A stretch of DNA of 64,000 nucleotides from a virus, in the IMG/VR virus record IMGVR_UViG_3300020595_003017, positions 124,001 to 188,000 of that record. One strand, given 5' to 3'. Under the pieces are notes generated by a model. It made no database searches and had not been told where the DNA came from. It saw only the letters and a program-made list of their open reading frames with translations. The stretch's first letter is position 1; each line of letters starts with the position of its first letter. Made by a program: the position numbers and the translations under genes. This document shows, one piece after another, positions 39,501 through 48,700 of this stretch.

Positions 39501-41179
39501 TGAGCGGCCCAGCACATACAGGTAGGTATAATTTCTCATCGTCCGTTGCAATGGGTGCTTTCTCAACAAGTTCTGCCACTAAGGGAATGTGGCACCAATA
39601 TGGTGTTATGCCAGATGACGGTCAGGGTTTGTATATGTATATTTCTGATGTTGATAGTCAAGCGGTTGAAATCAGAATGACAAATGATGATCCGAACCGA
39701 GAACGTTCGTCTTCGAATGCCTATAAACTATTAAAAGTATTAAAACTTCCATCATTTGTCAAACGCTCTAAACGAGAAATAGATTCTTTGGCTAAATTAG
39801 TTGGCTTTAAGGACGAAGATATTATGCCACCTGGGCAGTTTTTGCCGGATAAAGCAAAACGAATTGGTGAACTTGCAGAGGATGGGGAAAAAATACTATC
39901 GGAGGCAATTTTAGCTATTCCGTATTACTATGATACAAATTCTCAGAAGGTGTCATTTGTAAACCTTCAGGCTGACGCCGACAAGCTAGGACCCAAAGTT
40001 AAAGAATTTAGAAGAGTCTTTTCCAACTATTCTTTCCCGCCAGCTTTAAGAAAAGCGTTGCGAGGTTTGCTACCGCCAGATTATCCTAGCGTTCCTAATT
40101 TTATAAACCCTTTTGGTGGCGATGAGTTGGATGAGGTTCTCACCGATACAGACCTAGCAAAAGTTCCAGTTGTCTACTTGCTGGAACATAAAGTGTCTTT
40201 GTCAAGGCAAGACCTGTCCGATATATGGCAAGGTATCATGCCCGATGTTGGTGGGAAAGCGCAATTATCTGTTTCTTCAATCGATCACTATATGCCTGGT
40301 AAATCAACTGAAAAAGGTTCAAGACCTGTTTTTGACGAAGTGTTACAAAAACAAATTGACTTAGGTATAGAAAGAGATGGATTCCCACGAGTTGATTTAC
40401 TGGATACAACTGCATTCCCTGATAGGAATGGGTTTACTCCTGATATAAGATGGTTAGTTTTCAAAGTCAAAAAACGTGGCAAAACAAATTATACTTCAAT
40501 GATTCTTAGTGAAATAAATGGCGGCGATGATAAAACATCCTTTGCTTCAATATATGGTTATCTAGCAGATGGTCTTCCTGATGCTCAGAAGGAAGAACTG
40601 CTTAAGAGAAAAGATGAGTTTACAAAACAACTTTATCATTCTGATAATTTGGGCGAGGGCAGAAACACTTTTAACTGGCCTTACGATTATTTTTCGCTAA
40701 TAGAAATGACTAAGTTGACTGCTAAAGTTGGATTTAGACCAGACTTGCCTTACGCAGAAGTTGGCGAAGAGGCACAAGAATCAATTAGAAGGAAGGCTGC
40801 CTCAAAAATAGCAAAGTCTTTAAAACTTGATCCAAACATGATAGGTAGGCAGAAAAATGTTGGGACCCCTTCTTCTGCACCACCCGCAGCAGTAACTGTG
40901 GATGTGGACGCATTAGCTGCGGCAGCTACGACTCAAGCTACAGCAGTGGCTGTACAAAACACAGCCCAACAAATGACTAATTTTACTACGGCAACAGCGA
41001 TCGAGAGACCACCCGCACGCCCCCAATTTACGCAAGGATTGGGTAGAAGTCTAACTGTTAACACACGAGCTTTACAATCTGGTTTTAATAATAATAGCGG
41101 CGGCGGATTTTCTGGCGGCGGTGGCGGCGGATTTTCTGGCGGCGGCGGCGGCGGATTCTCTGGCGGTGGAGGCTATTAA
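30548..41179 (+). CDS. Giant baseplate/tail protein, 3543 aa (gp7/P2 gpI-like segment, LamG-like domains)
   Basis: A single 10.6-kb reading frame. Residues about 160-410 look like a LamG/concanavalin-type domain (EFLLKKNDL, HHYAFVFN, IDEFRFWKTAR), and a second such unit is near residues 830-950. Around residues 595-625, YIYKSKGNEKAIRNLIRCYG matches the 'K-G-x-x-x-A-I-x-x-L-x-x-x-G' pattern of P2 gpI-type tail proteins, a fold also found in T4 gp7, which fits its place after gp6. An Ala/Thr/Val-rich module (about residues 1470-1600) reads differently from its surroundings. The C-terminus is an Ala/Thr linker and three Gly-rich repeats. It probably joins wedge scaffold and receptor-binding functions. 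No frameshift is seen. Confidence 0.75.
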   Translation: MSVKKLFEKSNKGKPISKYLKKSSSTSIDPKIESLGHLSESVEKQKYFLPPVDYSRPENFARYGSAEKYYSAAFDHIVNNYPYDGSGLEKTKFYNDLSPLEKYTLQHVYPKETGFVAFGSTYGDVSGITDNTTGYYSSSIDFIQAKGGPHSGTLYSSGSNKTTNITFGGPSGSTVEFLLKKNDLIPASNAQSNNQVIFDLVNGDGSSHDGGSIGGGVTGSTGYARMRIELRHPDQDRFFVTLVSGTTGFMTQSVPTTGGLEIASGSFHHYAFVFNTSGSDPTIDFYMDGVCHQTHITASSYAGRDPAQADDPSVGGVKSGSISQVTGTMIANIGALRAPVSGASDDMMPAEGWGKLSASIDEFRFWKTARTGKEIGRNWFTDVDGGADVDDPDFNLGVYYRFNEGTTGTSSIDKVYLDYAGRLSNASHVGYSATNSRQTGSGINLLGLTDVFEDASPVVRVGNLNFQNIKTNLEESGSQYDYGNTSNMMNTLPSWISEEDENTGGELRNLNQVLGGYFDTLYVQVSQLNQIKDLRYLSGTLTGSSNEFPYNDRILENFGLEVPELFANATVLERYFNRSEDKNFEQTIENIKNTIYKNIYNNLSYIYKSKGNEKAIRNLIRCYGIDDDVISLNTYANEYSYTLQENYKQVSSKKKYADFSGLTDATSSAATCYQFYDSSNPASHGAISGSDGILASLGITAQAEFIFPNRQRFDESNVTSVSQSFYLSSSLFGWHTPASATHVADTGMHAQTWADINPETAGVSDKGFQVYAVKTQSAYAEITDDPKKGKDVRFIVKDRFDNTLITSSVFQNVYDNQKWNLSLTLAPEKYPLSGGVAGVVGPGSARYSLSLYGVNYDSGIKRGSFLEIASLPHITGSESLALDKKFFIGAHRTNFTGSVLTNTDVRASSLRVWSTILSTGTIDLHAREVDSHGTIHPFRQAYEFASSSESSYPDLFIPEIETLALNWDFSNVTGSDTSGRFIVADMSSGSSGSAVGVTPAVGGYEATYQGPLLSNINLRQHTGRGEFFSDTYDPVTKQYIESSRKNLPEYVASSDMIEIQDADVQIFQPTMRPSNFYYSLEKSMYQSISRKMLDLFASMDDFNNLIGEPVNTYRPNYKSMEKMREIFFRKVGNTPDLEKYVKYFKWIDSSIGQLVQQLFPASAKHSEELRTIIESHVLERNKHKYSYLGNRQEMLSLVDDGIESLVGGDLGYSQNSSSAQTIRENRRQGLDKTVSLSSFSLTNQKAPQFKFLTPPLSGLQKDNTGFWKYTADVPTLLSSSVTDLNSAKTSIRNAARSEDLRTRAVNISAFYEQEKIDNRSLVQRGSSPAKKNNIFDVNTDNYEVLPDNEDVRKVVPNQKRKIPFRANAFIDGDKSGDLIAPFSAYDLSGSEVIAGYVTVLQAASSSLNLDVTNFHEDIPGNYNDGMPLQGPFTSQHVGGLLGRNVPALKENILAQNINRREVFSTTVTSQSSSVARIVLDAGISDPATELNGLTVTLTLGGVDYSATYNGAVDGADTSKTVIGVADAFDADDATTNLVTSLNLAATADGLPLAASISLAGANVLTVFGSNVGPRDNGTSFAGTAFAGGSPKATTSVFASGSLFGINLATHKIGTTPKGHYTRNNLAKSPVNIANVRSATGSLTAAGSSSRGIQILGNFDKNYEVIHGFGRENANMDFVFNNRFYTASNPTAFLTTPARRLAGLTGSADYTAPRQKETRRTNKSIIASRFAAPGSKEDSKQQFRDIATDQFSPNNALPFRNLLIRNIFNSQSMTFTGWGGFKNSDVVGILPDPKITDAVSPMDNNQGPVALTQLNEGSGSFAAIHKTQRNQTSRFEILENYPVGSSSDAPYNPDGGEYRTFQTASVRDNDFVQRPIPAADRIKWFTFLTGANFTRDINRAGAGLKDQEIEWTLSGSRFPESIIVIKTDYANTGSVELNGYMLGAYSLNNSKRYDAVSKINPQRPLSVIYNYDPFYSRIQPPAPWTQTRVGQTTLGSFHRRQNLYELVPKKSPLLEPKGIRDPEKMFEVFSTTTRTDIDRGYFENAALQYNPTQLVERSIDFRHYKKFKEPPVTSRYKPLIHTIETPSGTPENINGDPVTVDVRYSYGNVLQGFANRDLNQEIQGSRNYSLGKIKRPYEVFLDYRRDGVDESISGLGDIKSFVYEETIFPKEVYTYLSGTRARLSFTNRTFWRDDQVTGSQDISAVVADMGGATEGVGTAFNNIIMERNNRQFPRMKDNFTTSQGTLLIKTMQVPNSKNVADYEETSDGSILGSGSVWPLDSFMYSDYMLTDLTGGATDQKFATNMASTLPAGELMMVHYGRAFLNAAPLHTASSTTSDVWTTSSVNSAQYVYVAPCLISGTYGSANTRDLRVTASYPGCPSLALPPWTAGTRRRFVDGINKGQLAPEGHPFYDDYDTWKKEIRVIAKDYAIVPEFRISENLEEYKVQGSVTSFISSSIELTGASDTVFDSTDSDFLERYSTSDVMEYLNPFMQAGSDDLEINKYPRQLSLKSDAVLKLLPYDGFYPVLRTVQIAQLFSQSYGPHAIYGGVSASHPGRWRTLTRPFFAPGILYNSIKGGVAVSHPVRRKLGADNVSGQPILQDINYLTASAIVLGGTTCFMDTYMEPLRGCLSGTNIATLEQFPGGRRRRRQGGESNYNFSLDVVSELFWADSVPFEGLLNPLQHIGEGKEALLTHDINTYIRHFVSASIGPDAASDDNLYRLAMSNFLASTPEFFLKKKKEGGFMTKIVAELPAKNDPSSPKGNAAVSDTEPRTVFVDKKKAYLMEVVLRKTDSFNLYNNPAAFGIPTATGSSHWDGTSGNTRPTTGSSNPSDGYGTVPPGRDWPRHRGEFAPFTPPYYYGPSVARFTYFPDESKNVTLDEILNGTELYVEYVNEDGFHYEVSSGSFALPNGAIVESSGSTEIVDYGFNRAWLNRMDLDETIVIDNSYPSDFGKEFSPANKNRWVIMPKWECPVLDFPRYDQTSSLSGPAHTGRYNFSSSVAMGAFSTSSATKGMWHQYGVMPDDGQGLYMYISDVDSQAVEIRMTNDDPNRERSSSNAYKLLKVLKLPSFVKRSKREIDSLAKLVGFKDEDIMPPGQFLPDKAKRIGELAEDGEKILSEAILAIPYYYDTNSQKVSFVNLQADADKLGPKVKEFRRVFSNYSFPPALRKALRGLLPPDYPSVPNFINPFGGDELDEVLTDTDLAKVPVVYLLEHKVSLSRQDLSDIWQGIMPDVGGKAQLSVSSIDHYMPGKSTEKGSRPVFDEVLQKQIDLGIERDGFPRVDLLDTTAFPDRNGFTPDIRWLVFKVKKRGKTNYTSMILSEINGGDDKTSFASIYGYLADGLPDAQKEELLKRKDEFTKQLYHSDNLGEGRNTFNWPYDYFSLIEMTKLTAKVGFRPDLPYAEVGEEAQESIRRKAASKIAKSLKLDPNMIGRQKNVGTPSSAPPAAVTVDVDALAAAATTQATAVAVQNTAQQMTNFTTATAIERPPARPQFTQGLGRSLTVNTRALQSGFNNNSGGGFSGGGGGGFSGGGGGGFSGGGGY
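41098..41174 (+). repeat. Tandem 24-base repeat encoding Gly-Gly-Phe-Ser units
   Basis: The last codons of the giant gene contain three copies of an 8-residue unit, GGGFSGGG, encoded by near-identical 24-base units (GGCGGCGGATTTTCTGGCGG core, with one T-to-C change in the last). It is very GC-rich in an AT-rich gene and is likely to vary in copy number. Gly-Phe-Ser tails of this type are flexible and can self-associate. Confidence 0.85.
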
Positions 41180-41215
41180 TAAAAGGTAATAATTTTATTG
41201 TAGAGTATTTATTGT

Positions 41216-42208
41216 ATGGTATTATTTTTAGATAAAAAAGAGCAGGTCATTGAATTTGAATTAACCAATCACGGGAAACATTTATTTTCTGTAGGAAAGT
41301 TGGATCCTAAATTTTATTCTTTCTATGATGATGACATTCTTTATGATTCAAATTACCAAACAGGTACAATTGGTGGAGCAGTTACATCTCCTGTTTTTGG
41401 CGAGCCACAAAATGCGATAGTTGACAGAATAAAAGACACACAAAGAATAGGATTAACCACTGATTTTGTTGGGTTTCTAACCAACAATCAAATAGGAGAG
41501 GTTTCATTTGGAACGTTATCCAATGAATTTAACCAGTCGGAACAAGGGGAACAACCTAATGGACCACGGACCTCTGATGGAGAAGAACAAACCCGTGGTG
41601 TTCCAATTTATATGGAAAAATTTCAAAAACCCATAGGTTCAAACGATCCTTTTAAAGATTTTGCACCAGCTTGGTCCGTGAGATCAATTTCAGGTAGCAA
41701 ACAATTTAGTGAAAATTACAATTATTCTATAGGTGGCACGCCAAAACTAACTGCCAATCTAGATTTACAATATGGAACAAGAACTGAGCAAGCTTTTGAT
41801 CCTGAGCAAGGAATTAATGTAGACAGGCCTGCTTATCAGCTTATTAAGAACGAAAGATTACTTTTAGATATTGAGGAATTAAATTCTGTTTTTAAGGAAC
41901 AGGGTAATTTTGATATAGAAGTATATAAAATAACATCAGGCGGAGATGAAAAGATTGAGAAGCTACATTTTATAAACGATTTGTCTCCGGCGGCTGGAGA
42001 TCTAAGAATACAAACAGATTTTTATTCTTTCGCTGGTCAAATATATGGTACCGAAGGTGAGATAGAAGAATATTTTGCAACTCTTGATAACTCGTATGTT
42101 GATTATTATTTATCGATAAGGGTTGATGACGAGATAGATGAACCACTGCCGACTGGTAGTCCTTTGTACGGCAACAGAAGAACAACTATACCTGAGGATC
42201 CGTGTTAA
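41216..42208 (+). CDS. Tail-associated virion protein, 330 aa
   Basis: No named family. The N-terminus reads KKEQVIEFELTNHGKHLF, then SVGKL, FYSFYDDDILYD. The 'L-T-x-x-G-[KR]-x-x-L-x-x-G' and 'D-D-[DE]-I-x-Y' pattern is shared with the protein at 49525, so both probably start with the same small domain. The remainder is mixed alpha/beta, with an acidic C-terminal half. It lies between the giant protein and a 1174-aa protein, so it should be a small tail or baseplate piece. The start ATG follows a GTATTTATTG segment instead of a clear ribosome site. Confidence 0.6.
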   Translation: MVLFLDKKEQVIEFELTNHGKHLFSVGKLDPKFYSFYDDDILYDSNYQTGTIGGAVTSPVFGEPQNAIVDRIKDTQRIGLTTDFVGFLTNNQIGEVSFGTLSNEFNQSEQGEQPNGPRTSDGEEQTRGVPIYMEKFQKPIGSNDPFKDFAPAWSVRSISGSKQFSENYNYSIGGTPKLTANLDLQYGTRTEQAFDPEQGINVDRPAYQLIKNERLLLDIEELNSVFKEQGNFDIEVYKITSGGDEKIEKLHFINDLSPAAGDLRIQTDFYSFAGQIYGTEGEIEEYFATLDNSYVDYYLSIRVDDEIDEPLPTGSPLYGNRRTTIPEDPC

Positions 42209-42220
42209 TGAGAGATAATA

Positions 42221-45200
42221 ATGGTTGATAATAGATTACCAGCGCCAGGATTTATTAATCCACCAACAACATCTTTTGCGGGTGTTACAGGATATGTGTC
42301 TGCTGATTCTCCAACTGCCATATTTAAATCCTCGGTACTTTTCAACAAAAATTCAAGTAGTCCAGTTTTAAAATCAAACTTAGAGTTTTACAATATATCT
42401 TCAAACTTGAGCAGTCCAGAAAATAACTGGTATTTGAATGAAGATATCTTGCCCGATTTAAGAGTTAGGACCATAATATCTTTTAACCCTCAGGCAACAA
42501 AAATACTAGATTTCCTCTCTCAGAGATTTAACGAATACCAGGCAGGTAAAATGAGCTTTAGAGGCAACGACAAAGCCTCTATATTATATGAGTCATTAAT
42601 GGGTGCTGTTGATAATTCTTTTGTATCTAATAATGAAGACGATGAACTTTTCTCTCTTGAATTGTTTGATTCTATTATGGGTTCAGGCGGGCCTTATGAC
42701 ACTATAAATGTCACCAGAACCATAAAAAATGGACCAAACCCTATTTTAAACTATAGTCAGGTGGATGACAGTGTAATGGATGGAGTTATGATACATGACG
42801 TCCCGCTGAAAAACTTCTTGCTTCACGATGACAACAATGAGGTTATTAAAAAGAAGTTAAACTCTCTACCCTGGCAAGTCGGCAGACTGACAAACCAAGA
42901 TAATTATACCGCAGAGATAGTATCCTCTAAAGGGTTTGAGATCGATTTAGCAAGCTTGGGCATTGAGACTTTTTTAGACCAAGCATTCTCTGTTTATTGT
43001 TATTGCTATTCGGACTACCAATCTTTCGTGGAGAGATATGATTCTAACATATCCGCTAACCCCCCTATAGACACATCAGCATTACGAAACGGAATGGGTT
43101 TTGTAGATATAAAAACTTTTAGTGGCACTAGGACCAAATACATACCACAAGTTGGTGATATTGTAGCTGGACCAACTATTAGTGCAACAACGGAAAACCC
43201 AGATGCCAGAATGTTTTCTGATATTCGACAAGATCAAAACATAACACCCGACAACCTAAGAGACAAATTGCAAGATACTTTTTACCGAACAATGGTCGGT
43301 GCCATTGGCGGAGAAAGAACAATATCTCAAACAATAAAGAACCAAAACCATTTCTCAGATTTATGGATATGTAAGGATCAAGAGGAAAATACTAGATATT
43401 CTTATGCTTTTGATTTGGCCTCCTATTTGTCAGAAAATAGCCCGTTTCCGTTTTTGTACATTAGTAATGGCACAAGCTCTGAATTACTTCGTGGCGGTGA
43501 TTTTATAGAGTTTGGAGAAATATCAAAAGTTATTTCTAAAACAATGAAAAAAAGAAGAGTTGAAAAAAATTCATTTGTAGCAATAAATGATTTGTCAGTG
43601 CAAACGAGCAAAACGTATTATGATGACAGGTTAGGTTTTGAAAAAAACATAGGCGAGGCAATGGAGGTTCGGAACATATTTTTAAGTGAGGGTATTACAG
43701 ACTACATTAAAATATACGAGGGTGTGTATTTTAACAGAACCGAGAAAAAAACACAAGCAGATATAGATTGTCAGTACGGCGTAAATGTGACAGTTCATGA
43801 CTCCTCACTACTATATCTCACTAGGGTGCAAACAGCTATGATGTCCCTTGAAAAAGCTGTTCGCAATGTGTATGATTCTATTGTTTATTCACCTCCTGGT
43901 GCAGGCATCTATAGTCAAAAAACTCAAATGCTTGAAACCTCGCTTTCTAGTATTGCTGTGGGCGAAACTAACGCCGAAGAAGTTGTGACAGGCGCTATTG
44001 AATTTTATGTATCAATACTTGATAATTTTGGCGTTATTAGATCTGATGCACTGAACATTGCTAGAACAAATATGGAAACAAGAATTTTAGCCGGCGATAC
44101 AGATGGTATAAAAAATGTTGCTGATCTTATTTTGACTTTTTCTAACGAACTGAACTCTTTGTTGAGATCTTACTACCCGAATAATACGGGTGTCGATGGT
44201 AGTGTTAAAGAATCAAAAATTGAAACGTCACGTTCAAGTAAAAATATTTTGTTAAGAACAGAACATTACTTTAAAGAAACTAGTGATTACGGTAAGCATT
44301 ATGGATCTGGGTATTCTTATCTGACCTCAAACGTGCCAAACTCTATAAATTCATTGCAGGGTTTGTCTAGAATATCAAAACAAGCACACTTATCAAGGGC
44401 TTCGACAGAATTTTCAAAATACTTTAATATTGCCGGATCCAACAATCCTAACGCTTTAACTGAGGGATTTGCAGATTCTTCTATTAGTTATTATTCACCG
44501 TTAAAAATTAGTGTGTACGGTAAACAACCAGTTGATCAAACATCTTACAAGATTGATGAAGAAAATGCCCTTGACTTTGATTTTAATCGATATGCTGAAC
44601 TGTTCGTTGATCTTTTAAAGCTTAACAAAAAACAAACACCGTTCCAGTTTTTGCAAAACAATTCTGTAAATGATACCTTTGAGACATCGCTAGGGAAACA
44701 AACACAAGATCTTTTTACCATGTTATCTTGTGAGGTGGTACCTAGTATTGATTTACAATTTGCGGAACTTGACCCGGCTAACATCAGGGACGATGTTTTA
44801 ACAGTCATTGATAGAGGTGCCAAAAAAGAGTCAAGCACAGATGTGGGAACAACAGTACTCGGAGGAGGAGATGACGCCAGCACTGCATCCGGCGGAGTTA
44901 CCTCAGCTAAAGAAACAATATCTGCTCTAGAAAAAAGCCTAATAGATAGTGATTTTGAAAACCTCAAGAAAGATGATGAAAGAAATAATGTTTCTGCGCA
45001 ACAAAAAAAGATGCCAACAAAAATAATGTTTAATATTCTAGGTGAACTGTTTGTAAATAGTGGTATGAATGAGACAAACTCTTTAGACTATAACTCAATT
45101 GAGTTTAATTCTTTGAGCAATTTAGCTAGCATTTTAGGCGTGAGTTCTCAAAACATTCAAGATATTTTAGAGGGCAGCGTCGCATCATCTTTACCTAACC

Positions 45201-45745
45201 AATTAAAATCCATGATTGTTGTGGCCACAATGAATGAAGGATTATCTTTTGGAAATGGGTTTGACGCTGTTCGTCCCAAATTAAAAGATAAAGTTGAAAT
45301 TTCAGGTAACAATTATATATCCGCCGTCTTTAACGAGGGCGAGTACCCACCCTATGAGAGAACCGGTGACCCCATGAAAGCGTACGCTAAAATGTTAGCT
45401 TTCTGGATGAACTATAAACAGCTTGCTTGTGTAGAGTATTTGGCAGGGTTCTCTTCAGTAAATTCAAACTCAGTGTCTAAATACTACATTCAAAAAAATG
45501 AAGATGACAGTTATTACTACAAAGCAAAGAGACCGGTTTGGAGAAAGTTTACACGAGCTTTTTATGAAAGTAACATAGATAAGAAGTTTTTGTGTAGGCT
45601 TCGACCCATAGGTGATTTGGATTTATCCCCAACAGATAATTTTGTAGATAAATTTAGCGCCAATTCGTTTGTTGACAAATCAGATGTTTTTGATTTGCCT
45701 ATTTACAACAGGTATTTTCTGTTGAACGGTGAGACTGGAGACTAG
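42221..45745 (+). CDS. Large virion protein, 1174 aa
   Basis: I do not recognise the family. The N-terminus is Pro/Ser/Thr-rich (INPPTTSFAGVTGYVS), the middle is helical with many charged residues, and a Gly/Asp/Ser-rich linker (VLGGGDDASTASGGVTS) at about residues 885-905 precedes a Lys/Glu-rich helix. The C-terminal 200 residues contain aromatic stretches (AFWMNYKQLACVEYLAG). It has no signal peptide. GAGAG at 42211-42215 precedes the ATG at 42221. The context suggests a tail or baseplate part. Confidence 0.62.
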   Translation: MVDNRLPAPGFINPPTTSFAGVTGYVSADSPTAIFKSSVLFNKNSSSPVLKSNLEFYNISSNLSSPENNWYLNEDILPDLRVRTIISFNPQATKILDFLSQRFNEYQAGKMSFRGNDKASILYESLMGAVDNSFVSNNEDDELFSLELFDSIMGSGGPYDTINVTRTIKNGPNPILNYSQVDDSVMDGVMIHDVPLKNFLLHDDNNEVIKKKLNSLPWQVGRLTNQDNYTAEIVSSKGFEIDLASLGIETFLDQAFSVYCYCYSDYQSFVERYDSNISANPPIDTSALRNGMGFVDIKTFSGTRTKYIPQVGDIVAGPTISATTENPDARMFSDIRQDQNITPDNLRDKLQDTFYRTMVGAIGGERTISQTIKNQNHFSDLWICKDQEENTRYSYAFDLASYLSENSPFPFLYISNGTSSELLRGGDFIEFGEISKVISKTMKKRRVEKNSFVAINDLSVQTSKTYYDDRLGFEKNIGEAMEVRNIFLSEGITDYIKIYEGVYFNRTEKKTQADIDCQYGVNVTVHDSSLLYLTRVQTAMMSLEKAVRNVYDSIVYSPPGAGIYSQKTQMLETSLSSIAVGETNAEEVVTGAIEFYVSILDNFGVIRSDALNIARTNMETRILAGDTDGIKNVADLILTFSNELNSLLRSYYPNNTGVDGSVKESKIETSRSSKNILLRTEHYFKETSDYGKHYGSGYSYLTSNVPNSINSLQGLSRISKQAHLSRASTEFSKYFNIAGSNNPNALTEGFADSSISYYSPLKISVYGKQPVDQTSYKIDEENALDFDFNRYAELFVDLLKLNKKQTPFQFLQNNSVNDTFETSLGKQTQDLFTMLSCEVVPSIDLQFAELDPANIRDDVLTVIDRGAKKESSTDVGTTVLGGGDDASTASGGVTSAKETISALEKSLIDSDFENLKKDDERNNVSAQQKKMPTKIMFNILGELFVNSGMNETNSLDYNSIEFNSLSNLASILGVSSQNIQDILEGSVASSLPNQLKSMIVVATMNEGLSFGNGFDAVRPKLKDKVEISGNNYISAVFNEGEYPPYERTGDPMKAYAKMLAFWMNYKQLACVEYLAGFSSVNSNSVSKYYIQKNEDDSYYYKAKRPVWRKFTRAFYESNIDKKFLCRLRPIGDLDLSPTDNFVDKFSANSFVDKSDVFDLPIYNRYFLLNGETGD

Positions 45746-45746
45746 T

Positions 45747-48700
45747 ATGCCTTTTAATTGGAACTTTGGCAACGATGATTTAAATAATCGCCAAGATAGA
45801 AATAACGAGAACAGACCGGCGGAGCCAAAAGGTGACCCTGCGGACCCGCCCAGAGACAAGTCCGGCGTAGACGTAACTCTTGCTGCTCTTGTGCAACAAA
45901 TTCGCACAGGTGAAGGTGGTATACCACCATTTCTAGATTTATACCTAAATTATTTACGTCTAGCGGTTGATGGCGCTTTTGGTCCTGGGGATGCTGTCAA
46001 AGCGCAAAAAAATCTCAGGTTTTTTGAGGATTTCTCAACATTTCTTACCAGAAATCCAGATCAAGAAATACCGGAGGATGGTATCGAGCGGCTAAGAATG
46101 TTTATAGAAGAAGCCTACAATTTTAGAGATTCCGAAGAATTTGAACGAGAAAGACAAACTACCCGAAACGGACCTGACGGAGGACTTGAGATTGTAGCAG
46201 AAGAGGATACAAGGGCTGGCAAACTTAGAAGACTTATGCAAGCCGGAGTTGCTCTTATACCCCCTAATGATACCGATGAAGACATTGATAGGGCTTTGAA
46301 TAGAGTCCGCCGACGAAGGATTGAGGCAAGAGAAAGACGCAGACAAAGAGAGCGTGAAAGCAGACTCTTCCCGGAGCAACAAGAGGGACCCCAGGGTCGA
46401 ACAAGAACGATCATGGCCAAACGACCTATTGGTGATGCTACACTAGATCCTATAACAAGATATTATCATTTAAATTTTCAAGCGGGTAGTGCATTTACAA
46501 AACCCTCTGATGATGCCTTATATCGTGTTGTAGTAGGCGACATGCAGCAGCGAGCATATGCCAAATTATCTATGAACCAAGTATTCGAACCATCGACAAA
46601 TCAAGTATCCCAAATAGCTAGATACAGGGGAACTGACCTATCAATAGCCAATGACAGGGTTAACTGGTCTTTGGGCGGCTATGCATTCGAACAAATGCCT
46701 ATGGGATATCAAAATGCACCACAGCAAATTAATAAGTGGAACTTTTCTTTTACTGCTGGCGACAATGGTGTGGTTCCTCGCAATGCGGACGAAAACCCAC
46801 CAAGTGAGCAGGAGCTTGCAGGTGTCCCAAGAAACTTATTTACCTCTAATGAGGGAGGTGAATTTGGACAAGTAGAACAATTTAATTTTCCTGCTAGGAT
46901 GAATGATTTGGCACTAGCTGCTTTCCCAGACCCAGTTGAGTATTTTGGTGCTCAGGCTGCAACACGTTTGATAAATGCCTCTTTTAGAATACCGGCTGAG
47001 GGACAGCCATATCCTCAAGCCGACTTGTTGAAGATGCAAAAAATGCTAGGAATTGGTGGCTGGCAACTCAATGTTAATTCTTTTTTGCGTGCATATGCGG
47101 AAGACGAAAGATTTAACATAAATCCCTACAATTCTGACGGATATGTTTTCTATAGAGCTATTAGAGATTACTTTAACATAACTGAGGGCAGTGTAAAAGA
47201 CCGGTTGCTTTTTATGGCAGGACTTTCTTCGTCAAGTGCCAGAGAGGTTATCGAAAATACATTTGTGTCTTACAGCTTCTATAATTTTAAAGCTTATACA
47301 GGTGTAGCTAGAGACTTATACGGACATAAGATGGCTGAAGCCGGAGGTAGCTTTGACGGCTCAATATTTGGCTACATAGACCCAGAGTATAATTATTTTG
47401 ACGCCAAGTACGAAACAGCAACTGCTGGATCCAGCATACCACATGCTTTGTTGCCTAACTTTTATACTTACATAATAGCTTCAAATACAACATTGCCCGA
47501 GACTCCAGATAATGGCTCGGTTGATTTCTTAGGTGGAGATAGAGCATCAACTATTCGATCGCAAGCAATACAGCAAATAACTCTTGGAGAATTTTCTGAA
47601 CAATTATTGCCAAGTCTTGGCGATGAAAATGTTTCCTCTTATCTTGATAGTTATGCAGAGGCCATTGGTTCTGGACTTGTTACATCCCTTGGGTCACAAT
47701 TAACTAGACTGTATAGAAATCTTGGCGTTCCTGCGGGGGAAATAGACATATTCAACCGTTTAAATTCTAGATCAAAAACTTTTCCCATGTGCATGAAGAT
47801 AGGCGTACCAACTGGACCAATTGGACCCATCGGGGCACTGATAGAACAAACAGGAACCAGTACCTCGATAATGAATATACTAGTTGAGACATCAACTGTT
47901 TCTGAAGAATTTCAATTTAAGTGTAACGCCTATCAGGCACCGGTAAATCCAGAAGATCCTTTTGACGTGGAGTCACCAGAAAACGGAGTTCAGTTAGCTA
48001 ACTTAGCAATTAGAAGAAACTCTGTTGTTTATGACTTTGACACATGGATAGAGGGTATACAAACAACGAGCGAGAACATTGCTAGCATACAAACTGGTGG
48101 CAATAGCTATAGAGCCGGCGGAGAGAGAATGCCAAATGAAGTTGTTACTTTATCTGGACAGCACTTTGTTGATAATCTTAAACTTGCAGTTAAGTCAAAA
48201 GCAGATGAAGTTACCGTAACGTATGTAAATTTACTAAGCTCAGTCTATGAATCAACTGAATCCCACAGTGAAACTTTTATGTATAAGTTAAAAAAATTCA
48301 CTACAAACTTAGACGGTGCCGCTAAAACTTTAGTTAATGAATTTTATTTTCCTAACACGCAATTGTCTGAAATTATAGAGTATGTTGATACACAAGTCAA
48401 ATACGAACAGACATATCAATACGAACTAGTTGGGTATGAGTTAGTTTTTGGTTCAGAATTTAAATTTCGGACAAATGCATATGAATCTTCAGGGGGAGGC
48501 TGGCCAGCGAACGTCCCCAGGGCTTTGTATTTTGATTTCTATGTAGAGACCTTGCCAAATATTAAAGTAATTGAATACCCGATATTCACAAAAGAGTGGA
48601 ATGAAGAAAATATATTAAATGATAATTTTGGTGGTGGTGTTTCATATCCGCTAGCTAGGGTAGTCGATAATCCACCAGTTCAACCGAACGCTTTCATATA

